Below are positions 39,463-49,600 of a stretch of 64,000 bases of DNA, piece by piece; position 1 is the stretch's first letter; each line of letters starts with the position of its first letter. The notes beneath the pieces are model-generated. The model searched no databases. It saw nothing but the letters and a program-made list of their open reading frames with translations, and was not told the origin of the DNA. The position numbers were made by a program, and so were the translations under genes. Location of the stretch: positions 4,546,230 through 4,610,229 of the forward strand of contig CM017573.1 of NCBI GenBank assembly GCA_007844125.1. The letters run 5' to 3'. Source of the stretch: Sinonovacula constricta. Taxonomy: Eukaryota; Mollusca; Bivalvia; Cardiida; Solecurtidae.

Positions 39463-39705
39463 ATGGCTTCATCAGTGTTGCGCGTGAAAATGAAAAAATG
39501 CAAACATATTCAGCAAGCTGTTGCCAAACTCGCAGTTTTCAACAACAGCAATACAGTGAAAGAAGTCTTCTTTACATACCACGACTTAAAAAAAAAAAAT
39601 ATCAATATTCTACAACTGTTCACATCTGTACACTTTGGTTTGAAAGTTTTGTCAAGGTTGCTCATTAGAGAGTTAAGCAAAACCGTTGGGCTTTTGGCTA
39701 ATTAA
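39463..39705 (+). CDS. Unrecognised short ORF, possible first exon of the inserted element's gene
   Basis: From ATG at 39463 it encodes a basic peptide beginning MASSVLRVKMKKCKHIQQAV. I recognise no domain. It may belong with the downstream repeat protein, since a splice-acceptor-like TTATTTGCAG lies at about 39940-39949. Could equally be fortuitous. Confidence 0.3.
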   Translation: MASSVLRVKMKKCKHIQQAVAKLAVFNNSNTVKEVFFTYHDLKKKNINILQLFTSVHFGLKVLSRLLIRELSKTVGLLAN

Positions 39706-39983
39706 GTTGAGAGAAAAATTAATGTTAACAATCTTAATTTATCTACTGGTCTGACACGTCATGTTCATTCACACCACGATTGTTCAAGTATATCTCTTGA
39801 CTATTTAACTGAATGTAACTTGCCCAAATTGTAAAATGATTTGATGCTTGCATGTTCTTGCACAAAAAGTGTTTGGCCGACCAAATTAGCTTGAATATAT
39901 TGTGACAAAAAAAAATTAATCGTCAGAATTTTCTCAATTTATTTGCAGGATGTGCTGCTCAAATGTTGTTGGCTTAATCTGGG

Positions 39984-42131
39984 ATGATAGAAATCAACCC
40001 CAAAGTCACTGTTGGAGATGTTGTAGGCTTTGATGTTAAATGTCTAACTTTCCAATGCAAGACTGACGACTCGGAAGGAAAGTGAAGCAGCAGTGTTCGT
40101 TGAAAACGTCACCAAAAAAGCAGTTGATGCTTTCCAGGTTCACGCTTGGAGGTGGCAGGATCTAAGGAAACACCATCTGAACGCTTGGAGGTGGCGGGAT
40201 CTGAGGAAACACCATCTGAACGCTTGGAGGTGGTGGGATCTTAGGAAACACCATCTGAACGCTTGGAGGTGGCGGGATCTGAGGAAACACCATCTGAACG
40301 CTTGGAGGTGGCGGGATCTGAGGAAACACCATCTGAACGCTTGGAGGTGGCAGGATCTAAGGAAACACCATCTGAACGCTTGGAGGTGGTGGGATCTAAG
40401 GAAACACCATTTGAACGCTTGGAGGTGGCAGGATCTAAGGAAACACCATCTGAACGCTTGGAGGTGGCAGGATCTAAGGAAACACCATCTGAACGCTTGG
40501 AGGTGGTGGGATCTAAGGAAACACCATCTGAATGCTTGGAGGTGGCAGGATCTAAGGAAACACCATCTGAACGCTTGGAGGTGGCAGGATCTAAGGAAAC
40601 ACCATCTGAACGCTTGGAGGTGGCAGGATCTATCAAAACACCATCTGAACGCTTGGAGGTGGCAGGATCTAAGGAAACACCATCTGAACGCTTGGAGGTG
40701 GCAGGATCTAAGGAAACAACATGTGAACGCTTGGAGATGGTGGGATCTAAGGAAACACCATCTGAACGCTTGGAGGTGGCAGGATCTAAGGAAACACCAT
40801 CTGAATGCTTGGAGATGACAGGATCTAAGGAAACACCATCTGAACGCTTGGAGGTGGCAGGATCTATCAAAACACCATCTGAACGCTTGGAGGTGGCAGG
40901 ATCTAAGGAAACACCATCTGAACGCTTGGAGGTGGTGGGATTTAAGGAAACACCATCTGAACGCTTGGAGGTGGCAGGATCTAAGGAAACACCATCTAAA
41001 CGCTTGGAGGTGGCAGGATCTAAGGAAACACCATCTGAACGCTTGGAGGTGGCAGAATCTAAGGAAACACCGTCTGAACGCTTGGAGGTGGTGGGATCTA
41101 AGGAAACACCATCTGAATGCTTGGAGGTGGTAGGATCTAAGGAAACACCATCTGAACGCTTGGAGGTGGCAGGATCTAAGGAAACACCATCTGAATGCTT
41201 GGAGGTGGCAGGATCTAAGGAAACACCATCTGAACGCTTGGAGGTGGCAGGATCTAAGGAAACACCATCTGAACGCATGGAGGTGGCAGGATCTAAGGAA
41301 AACACCATCTGAACGCTTGGAGGTGGCAGGATCTAAGGAAACACCATCTGAACGCATGGAGGTGGCAGGATCTAAGGAAACACCATCTGAACGTTGGAGG
41401 TGGCAGGATCTAAGGAAACACCATCTGAACGCTTGGAGGTGGTGGGATCTAAGGAAACACCATCTGAACGCTTGGAGGTGGCAGGATCTAAGGAAACACC
41501 ATCTGAACGCTTGGAGGTGGCAGGATCTAAGGAAACACCATCTGATTGCTTGGAGGTGGCAGGATCTAAGGAAACACCATCTGAATGCTTGGAGGTGGTG
41601 GGATCTAAGGAAACACCATCTGAACACTTGGAGGTGGTGGGATCTAAGGAAACACCATCTGAAAGCTTGGAGCCAATAGGAACAGGCGATTCACACTTAC
41701 ACCCTCAGGAACCATTACTCAATTTCTCTCTGACAGCATAGACTGCATGTGGAGTTGTTACTTGTGCTGAGTGCAAAAAAACACGTCTTTACTATAGTAA
41801 CCTCAAACTAACTGATAGACAAAAACTTCTGGTTGCCAAAAGTCTATCAGAGTATGATTTCACATGCGGATCCCCTGTGGTCCACCCGTCATACAAAAGC
41901 TTGAGGGGTATTATTACAAAAAATGTGAACTGTGGTAACCCAGTAGAACTGAGTTTTTACTATTGCAAATTCATCAGTTCCAAAGACATTTGTTGCCATT
42001 GTAGGGTAGAGGGGCGAAAAGTTTATCTTAATTTGAAATCGAAGTTCAAGTCTGTCCTGCCAATGTGTCAGGTTTGCAGTGACCTTGGCAAAGAAGCATT
42101 TGTCCAGAGGCCATATGGAAGAAATAAATAA
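39984..42131 (+). pseudogene. Decayed gene: repeat-rich protein with C-terminal cysteine-rich domain
   Basis: One reading frame (coordinate divisible by 3) can be followed through most of this span. It starts MIEINPKVTVGDVVGFDVKC, breaks by stops and shifts near 40082-40140, then enters the array of LEVAGSKETPSER repeats. After the array it runs past a single TAG at 41739 into TACGVVTCAECKKTRLYYS, then YDFTCGSP, a CxxC pair in DICCHCR, and CQVCSDLGK, ending at 42131. The cysteine pairs suggest zinc binding. A one-base insertion near 41300 is offset by a one-base loss near 41393, so the frame recovers. Function unknown; inactive as it stands. Confidence 0.55.
40144..41673. repeat. 39-bp coding minisatellite (about 39 units)
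   Basis: The unit joins CTTGGAGGTGGCAGGATC and TAAGGAAACACCATCTGAACG, encoding LEVAGSKETPSER in the frame that leads into the cysteine-rich domain. Variants include a TATCAAAAC unit at 40631 and 40865, 234 bp (six units) apart. The other open frames on both strands are by-products. Confidence 0.95.
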
Positions 42132-42392
42132 ATAGGCACATTTAATTTGTCAAAGCAGTGTAAAATTAAAACTATAGTATATTTATTTGAAGTTTACATT
42201 TATATGTTGTCATTTTCCACAAGAATATGTGTGGCTAGTATTACCTTTGATGCAGTGTTCTCACATTTGTTATTGGCTAATGGTTATACGGTAAAAAAAA
42301 ATAATGAAAACAAAAAAAGTTTTGCCGACCTACCTACCCTAATTTCTTTTGAGACATTAGCGGAAATAAACAACTTTTTTTTTTTTGCCTAA

Positions 42393-43150
42393 CAATGGAA
42401 CTTTCGTTAGTTTAGACTTCATTGAACAATGTATTGGAAAAAAGATCAACTTCTGATTTCTCCCAAGGTCTAAAGAGTGCTATTTTAGTACCAGCTAGTC
42501 AACATAAAAGGAAGAATGTGAATGATAATGTATCATTAGAATGGAAACATACTTTAAACAGTTTTGTTTTCAAAAATACAAAGGACACATACTCTCAATA
42601 GTTCCAGACAAGAATTGTTCATAGAATCCTTGGTACAAATTATTTGATGTCAAGAATATTACAGATTGTCCGCTGTGCTCCTTTAGTAAAGCAAAGAAAC
42701 ACTTTCTTGTTTTATGAATGCCCAAAGGTTAAGAATGTTCTAACTTTCTTAAAGCAATTGTTAACAGAAAAAAATGTTCTAAATGATTTAGACAGTTTAA
42801 CAGTGTTGTTTGGCTCTAGAGAAAAAAAATGCTCAACTTGACATTTTAATATTGGAATATAAAAAATATAGTTTTCCTGTAAAAGAAAAAATATACTCCC
42901 AACTATAAAGGGTTTAGGAAATGCACTTAAACTTGTATTGACATTTGTGTTAATGCAAAAACATGTAAAGAAGAGAAAATTTCGTACATAAAACATACTG
43001 TAAAAGACTTAAAAACTGATAGTAACAAAACAAACCCGTCCAGTATCATAGCATAGGTCTGGTTTGTGATTTTTTATTTATGGTACATTGAAACTTTTTC
43101 TGGAAGATTTGTAGTATACTAAAAACTTTCTAATAAAACCTCTATTTTTT
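42393..43150 (+). pseudogene. Right half of the interrupted LINE: C-terminal region and 3' UTR
   Basis: Resumes with NNGTFVSLDFIEQ. Further on it shows FQTRIVHRILGTNYL and LFYECPKVKNV, the usual C-terminal segment before the CxxC..HxxxxC knuckle of such LINEs. Stops and frameshifts are frequent. The 3' end is probably near 43130-43150 (AATAAAACC). Confidence 0.75.
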
Positions 43151-44119
43151 CAAATATGTCTTTGTTACTTGGTCCCATATTGCTTTAACATGTTAACCTG
43201 TTCCTGTTTTTTGCGCCACCTTTAATGCTTCCACTTTTATCTGTAAATTCAGGTTAACCATTTGTAATATTTTTCTTTTTAAGGAAACATTGCAGAGCAT
43301 TTAATTTAAAATTTACTCATCATTTAAATGTAATTACAGCCCCAAGTCAAAATTATTTGCATTGCATTGAGCATTTCTTGTCTGATTGAAGTGTATCGAA
43401 GATCACACAATAAGAATATATGACAAAGTCCTATGAGCATTGCAACATATACCAAACTCCTGAAAAGGCACAGAACAAAGGTATATCACATGCAAGCCAA
43501 GCGAAAAATAAGAACAAATTTGTGATGAGTCATTTAACGATAAGAGCAAACCTGACAGTTACCGCCCTTGGAACAGGTCAGTCGGCAATATGGACCGACT
43601 GGGGTGCTTAAACCGGTTTTACAGAGCTCTAACCTTGCACTTCCTGACGAGTTTCTCAAATGCAAGCAATGAAAAGAAAAATGATCTATTTGAATACAAT
43701 GTCCATGCGCTGATATTTTCTATAAGTCATGAGGCAAGTAGTGATGTCATGGTAAAATAATGTCCACATAGTGTTTATAAAAGAATATGGTATTATTTCG
43801 ATTTAAAAAAACACACAAAAATGGTTGACTATAAAAGAAATTAACTTTCTGAATCATGAACAAACATGACCAGAGATGAATAAATGAATGTAGCATCCTG
43901 AAGATTGAATTGAAGAACCAAAGTCCAATGTCCATCAAAGGAAATACACGTAACAATCCTCATAGGATGAATTAAATGACAACAAGGTCATTACACAGTT
44001 ACTGACAAATTATGTATCTTTGGCTGATACTGCAATCACTTTTTTGAGTGTACATTACACATTTTTCAGAAACTGACAAACCAATTGTAATGCTGATGCT
44101 CAAATAATCATATTATTTA
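43151..44119. other. Intergenic DNA, little recognised
   Basis: A GC-richer block at about 43545-43620 with CAGTCGGCAATATGGACCGA looks like a dispersed repeat piece but has no visible borders. Confidence 0.4.
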
Positions 44120-44420
44120 CAAGACCTAACTATGCAAACTAAATAAATAATATTGCAAAATGTAGACAATTTACAGGAGAGAATTTACAGGCATTTAAAA
44201 ATTTACATAAGGGTCCGCCTTTGCAAAAAATAACAGAATAATTTTGCTCTGAAAGGATTTTGTCCATACTCCATTTTTAGCAATAACACAGGCTTTACAG
44301 AATTATGTATCTAGGTGCAAAAAAAGAGAAAAGGGAATATATATTGATAAGTTGATGATGATTTTATAATTTAGTGACCTGCAGCTGTTGGAAGCACCAG
44401 GTGCAGCAACATGCTGTTAT
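44120..44420. repeat. Dispersed repeat copy related to 16.9-17.4 kb
   Basis: Same orientation and block order as the copy at 16870-17420: TTTTAGCAATAA, GAATTATGTATC, then GACCTGCAGCTGTTGGAAGCA. Identity unknown. Confidence 0.55.
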
Positions 44421-45368
44421 CTTTGGCTCAAAAATGTTGCTGTTTCAAACATTTAAACACATCTTTAATATATTAATCGGAAAGTGCACTTATTTCAAAA
44501 TATTTAATTATATTTTGTGTAGCCCAAAGTATAAAGTATATATGTATATATGTATGGGAAAGTCTTTGCAACATTATTAATATTTATTGTTGTTATATTT
44601 TCTTTAGCTTACACTTTACTGGAACACAAAGGTAATTGGACTATATGTGCACAAATGCTTTGCTTGGTTGATATGCCAAAAATCCATTGTAAATTTTAGA
44701 GAAAATATCTTGAGAATTCTTCAGTTAATTTTTGTTTGTTCTACAATATTTACTGACAGCTGTATATTTTGTCTGGTCCAACATCTAATAAAGCCTTCTC
44801 AGCATCTCAGTACTGTTTCGTTTGTCACACCATTTGTTGAAGGCTCCAATGGAAATTTCGGTATTTTTATAAGACAAGTTTTAGGATGTAACTTCCATAA
44901 ATACTCTACATTGAAATTATGCACAACACATTACCGAACACCCAACTGAAATCTCAATGCAGGCAATATTAATGTACATTTGTTAAGCATAAAATCTGCT
45001 GATACTGCAATGCTTGTTTGCTGACAAACTAAGATACTTAAAGATAGCAATACTGTTTGTACAAATCTAGTCTAGCTGCATTTTATAATCCAACTCAAAG
45101 GGAAGTATGTAAATGCCTGTTTAGGCATATTTTTGTGAAGAATTTGAACTAGTTTTAACAACAAAGTTATGTGGCTAAAGGTTTATGTCTTCGCATTTTT
45201 CAGACTTTCCAAGTCACTTTAATCAAACCATTAAAAAAACGAGTAGCCTTTTGTCCAGAGACACATCAGAACACATCTTAGGCATTTTAGAAACTTCTTT
45301 TCGCCTTTTACCCATGCATGCACCCCACCCCAGAATGTATGTCAAATTCAGTTTTCACACCCATCCCC
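44421..45368. other. Intergenic DNA, nothing recognised
   Basis: No coding or repeat signal identified. Confidence 0.4.
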
Positions 45369-45396
45369 CAGCTGAAAAGTTCTTAATCTGGGCCTG
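45369..45396 (-). mobile_element. Terminal piece of the CAGGCCC TIR family
   Basis: Read on the minus strand it begins CAGGCCCAGATTAAGAACTT and continues TTCAGCTG, the same end sequence as the elements at 47400 and 49560. The other end was not found. Confidence 0.6.
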
Positions 45397-46496
45397 TACA
45401 TGGTATGTTACCTAACAAAATAAAAAGGTAACAGTGAGCAGCAACTTTGTACTTAAAGTACCTTCTCAACTTATGACTGGATCAAGGCAGAATTTCGACA
45501 ATTTAAACCCATAAAAGCGGTCTCCACCTATGCCTGGAGAAATATGGTATGCATGTGTTTTACACAAAGTAGTTTAGTGTGAATATGGTTTCTTGCTTAA
45601 GTGTAAATGACAGCAAGATTGAGTTGGGTCTGATTGATTCTGAATGTCAAGTTGACCCTCATTATTTTACTTAAGCACTTACAATATATTTTTTTTATAA
45701 TGGCTTTGAATTTCAGAAAATCATTCCCATGGGTTATAGTCAAAACTGTACCCACCTAGTAGTCAAAATGTACCCAAGTTTTATTTAACATACCCAAGTT
45801 TTATTTATTTTTATTACTGTATAATGATTTTAAAACACAATTAATATGTTTAAATGTAATGTTCATTATAAATGTATTTCATTTTTTAATTTGAATGGTA
45901 CAAAATAAGTGATAATAATGTGTCACATTTTCGCGAATATACTTTGAAAACTTGGCAAAGTTTGAGCAGTTTATTTAACATCAATAAATTGTTTTAGTTG
46001 GCACATATATCTGGAGACCTGTTCTTGTAATCTTATGTTAGAAAAAGTTTCGAGTTAAACATGCCACTTGTTTGTTTTAAATGTGCTGGCATTAGCTACA
46101 AATGGACCTCTTCATGAGTTAAAAAAAAAATGAAAATACATGTTAAAGCAATGTATTGGACACATTGCAGTATAATGAATGCATAATTCTGTTTTAAATA
46201 TGGTAAGTACATGCATTAAAAAAAATGATGAATTATATTGCTAGGTTTGCATTGATGAAAAACAAAATAAATAAATACTAAAAGTATACTGTCCTGTTTT
46301 TCTTTAAATTCAGTAACTGTTACTAATTGCTAAGTGAGTGTTAATTGACACTTGAGTTTGGTTGGGCCCCTAAAACTGGTATTCGTCAGTTTGACACACA
46401 GGAATCTCACACATCCAATAGTGTAAACCATATGAAAATGAATTGGTCACTCTAGTTTGTTCTACATTACATATGTAAGACAAGAAAGATGGTTTA
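45397..46496. other. Intergenic DNA, nothing recognised
   Basis: AT-rich. CCCAAGTTTTATTTA is repeated at about 45774-45806. Confidence 0.4.
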
Positions 46497-46992
46497 GTGG
46501 GCGGTCGGGCCCCGGGCGTCCAGACATCAAAAATTATCTAACACTAGGGTCTAAAACGAGCTACCGCAACTACTCATTAAATACCAAGCTTATTAGCTAC
46601 ACAGGTCCCTAAAAAGGTGCACGCCTTCCCCACTATTTCACAATTTCGTTAGGGGAAGAGGTAAGCCGGAAACAGGGAACCTTCTATTGGTGAAAAAATA
46701 AATAAACAAATACCAATTAGAACCTAGTGTCAGGGGAAAGAGCCAGGAATTAGGGAGTGGAATTCACTCAAAACATGCTCAATCCCCTTTAAGATCAAAA
46801 AAATTACCAAAATTACACCATCTTTTCAGTAAATGGGTACATAAACTAGGTACCTAATTAGGGCCCACTTTAGGCGATATTTTTCGAAATATACACATTT
46901 AAGCCATGCATGGGCAACATGGCGGGGTCATGAAAAAGCCCTCAACAGGGCGAGTAGACCATTATTAAACTAGTTCCAACAACAACAACATA
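46497..46992. repeat. Unclassified GC-richer block, repeat-like
   Basis: Starts with GGGCGGTCGGGCCCCGGGCG and ends at CCAACAACAACAACA, a simple (AAC)n tail such as SINEs or LINEs carry. Its composition differs sharply from its neighbours. No second copy exists in the window, so classification is open. Confidence 0.35.
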
Positions 46993-47399
46993 GTTTGTTC
47001 TTGAACATACAGGAAAGGTTACATGTTTGGAATATTAAGAGAAAACATCATATAAGGTAAACACATTAATATCATTTATGAATAAGCTATCATCATTCAT
47101 AACATTACAAAAATTGCATAATATTACTTTAATTCTATATTAAATTTTGACACTTGGAGTTGTTATTCATACAAACATAAGAATTATCCATTTTTTCTTA
47201 TATTTCATGTTTCGGAGACCAGCTAGTGAATATGTGGTAATAAAAAATCTTAAAATTCACTTATCATACATATACTAACATAAAATCTGATATATCAAAG
47301 CTCTGTTAAGTCAAAGTATTATGCCAGGTCCCAGCGATTTTGATAACAAGTTCAACTGTCAGCAAACATCATTTAAAGATCACACTTTGCAGGCCCGCA

Positions 47400-47682
47400 T
47401 CCAGAACTTTTCAGCTGGGGCGGACCAAAGATCGAATATGACAGTTCTAGGGGGACCAGAAAAATAGGGGGTAGGGGCGTATGCGTGGCCTTAATTACTG
47501 TTTGGGCACCAAGTATATGACAGACTGAGGGCTTGAGATACCCGCAAGTATCTGTACATGGTTTAAAAAATGTGTGAGATCAGGCCATTTCTCAATAAAT
47601 ATAGTGGAGAAAAATTGTATGAAAGGGCCGACTGGGGGTGGGAGCATGGCCCCCTAGCACCCCCCCAGTAAATCTGGGCCTG
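47400..47682. mobile_element. MITE-like element with CAGGCCC termini (283 bp)
   Basis: Left end CAGGCCCGCATCCAGAACTT; right end, reversed, CAGGCCCAGATTTACTGG. CTTTG lies directly outside both ends (47395-47399 and 47683-47687). The ends recall hAT MITEs, which normally give 8-bp duplications; only 5 bp match here. The interior is G-rich with no ORF. Confidence 0.65.
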
Positions 47683-47687
47683 CTTTG

Positions 47688-48360
47688 TATTTAGTGATGT
47701 GACAAACGCTAACAAGTTATCAATCAAGAATATTGTGTGTGCTATAATTAAAATAATGACGGACAGGCAAACTTCAATTAAAAATCACACTTTGATGCAT
47801 TGTTGTGCAAGTTATCATAACAGTGAAAACCCAATTAAAGTATGGGCAACTAAATTGAAATATAAAATTAAAAAACTTCAGTAAACTATTTAATTCTTTT
47901 TGTTTAAATATTAAATGCAAAATGGTATTAGTTATTCAATATGAATGAAGTAAGACAGCATTTAAACTAAGTAATAGTTACCGTTACAACAAGTTTAAAA
48001 TAAGAAAAAGTATCATTTTCTAAGATGGATCAACAATGCTAATAATATAATTTCTAATATATGAAGACAAAAGAAACCTACATACAATGTGAATGCCATA
48101 AAAATAATTAGATGTAAATTAACAAGTATACATTTTTTACTTAATTTCTCAATTTAAGAGTGAAGTGTGACTAATAACTTCTAGCCGAAGGTGACATGTT
48201 ACTAGCAAGGGCAAAGTGTGATTCACTTCTGTGCGAAGCGTGATTAATCAGGGAAAGGCGAAGTGTGAAAAGGGGGAAGTGTTATTGTACTATTTTGTCT
48301 AGCTCCCATTCTCAATACTAAAAAATTAACAATTTTATTATGACAATTCATAATTCATCA
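47688..48360. other. Intergenic DNA, nothing recognised
   Basis: AT-rich; at 48160-48275 a GTGTGA/GAAGTGTGA motif recurs irregularly. Confidence 0.4.
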
Positions 48361-48364
48361 ATAA

Positions 48365-48562
48365 CAAAAGCACATGGGCACTTACAAATTGGCCAGGGAC
48401 TGAACCCGGCCGGTCCATTATACTGACATCAACGAGTCAGGTGTAATGCTGTCCCCTTTGTCCCGAGCTTTAGGAGGGAAACCACCACTACCAACTTTAG
48501 TGTCTTTGGTTTGACCAGGCCAAGGGTTGAACCCGCAACCTCCCTATCCGCAAGCCGGTGCT
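48365..48562 (-). mobile_element. Truncated tRNA-derived SINE, second copy of the 38.0-kb family
   Basis: Matches the 38010-38302 SINE over CAACGAGTCAGGTGTAATGC, GTCTTTGGTTTGACC and GAACCCGCAACCTCCC. The A-box end is replaced by unrelated sequence. Confidence 0.7.
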
Positions 48563-49194
48563 AAAACCCATTAGCTTTTGCATCCGACCCAATGTTGGTA
48601 CTAACATGTTGTATAAAAATACTTTTTATGATTAACAGATATAATTATCAACTCATTAAATATGCTGCAAGCAAATTATAGATCTAATAACTATTTAAAA
48701 AAAATCATAATTTTCACTGTTAATTAAGCTACATAAATTCTCTTTAACATCAAAATTATTAAGTGAAAGGTACTCCAGTCAAAATGAGGATGGGGTCCAA
48801 TTAAAATGTTGTCAGATGAATCTGATAGCACCCTTTACTTGTCTCATGCACGCACTGTCTGTAATTGTTGCAAAAGGTGAACAATCTTTCTTTTTCATAT
48901 CCATGCTTTGTTTCAGTCCACTAGTTAAATCAAAAGACAGTGAACGGTAGTTATACTACAATTTTACTGACCCCCATTCCTAAAAGTATCCAATATACCC
49001 CAGTTTAATCAATAACGACTTTGGCTTGAATGGGATTGAACCCACAGGCACGGCTAAAAATTTGTGACAACAAAAGGGTAAATCCAGAATATACAATCAA
49101 AAAGGTCAATTTCATTCAAAAAATTGTTTGATTGTGTTGAGTCCAGTTGCACATAATAACTAAATAGCTAAGAAAATCGAATCAAATATACTTA
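48563..49194. other. Intergenic DNA with a possible SINE scrap
   Basis: GGGATTGAACCCAC at about 49031-49044 reads as a B box on the minus strand. Nothing else recognised. Confidence 0.35.
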
Positions 49195-49214
49195 TTTTAA
49201 AAAAGAAAATCGTT

Positions 49215-49330
49215 AAAGCTCTTACTTTCGGTTTACGTTGACAGTCGACCGGAAATGATGTCCACGTGTCTTACGCATGCGTCTTACCTCAACTATTCAA
49301 TATACTGCGGATCACCGGTTATAAATTTCA
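49215..49330. promoter_or_regulatory. Short CpG-rich promoter-like island
   Basis: About 100 bp with many CpGs in otherwise CpG-poor DNA. It contains CCGGAAAT (ETS-like), CCACGTGT (E-box/ACGTG core) and TACGCATGCGT (NRF1-like palindrome). On the minus strand a donor-like CGAAAGTAAGAG lies at the left edge (about 49220-49231), so this could be a non-coding first exon and promoter for DNAJC10 12 kb downstream. That link is inference only. Confidence 0.35.
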
Positions 49331-49559
49331 TCGGTTTTGGAAAGCTAAATGTCTTGATAACGTGGAGGAATAAGACATAATAGTGTATTGTATACAAATA
49401 CGGTATAGCTTGTGTTTTGATAAAAATTCCATTTTGCATTGTTTATATTGTTTCTTATTTGTTGCTAAGCTGAACAACAAATAAACCATACATTTTAAAA
49501 GACACAACTTGTGACTTATTGCTTATTGCTTAGTCTCTATGTGTGAGTGCGTGTGAGGG

Positions 49560-49600
49560 CAGGCCCGGATCCAGAATTTTTCAGCTGTGGGTGAGGAGTA
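49560..49600 (+). mobile_element. End of a CAGGCCC-family element
   Basis: CAGGCCCGGATCCAGAATTT then TTCAGCTGTGGG, the same end as at 47400. No matching right end was found. Confidence 0.5.

Larger units (their letters stand above)
39243..42389 (+). mobile_element. TAA-flanked TIR element (PIF/Harbinger-like ends) with unidentified cargo gene
   Basis: Inserted in the LINE. TAA at 39240-39242 and at 42390-42392 is the target duplication, and removing the insert restores the LINE frame context (VLN then NNGTF). Ends are GGCGTAAAAAAATTTGTTTG and, reversed, GGCAAAAAAAAAAAAGTTGT, imperfect inverted repeats. A 3-bp TWA duplication with GGC termini fits PIF/Harbinger. No DDE transposase frame is visible; the interior holds a 39-bp coding array and a cysteine-rich domain. 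Confidence 0.75.

Noticed and set aside
40140..41627. 495-codon and 355-codon minus-strand ORFs
   Set aside because: Antisense shadows of the 39-bp array; only the plus frame continues into a non-repeat domain.
49255..49270. ER stress element (ERSE) next to CCACGTGT
   Set aside because: CCACG is present but no CCAAT nine bases away on the proper side, and no ERSE-II spacing.
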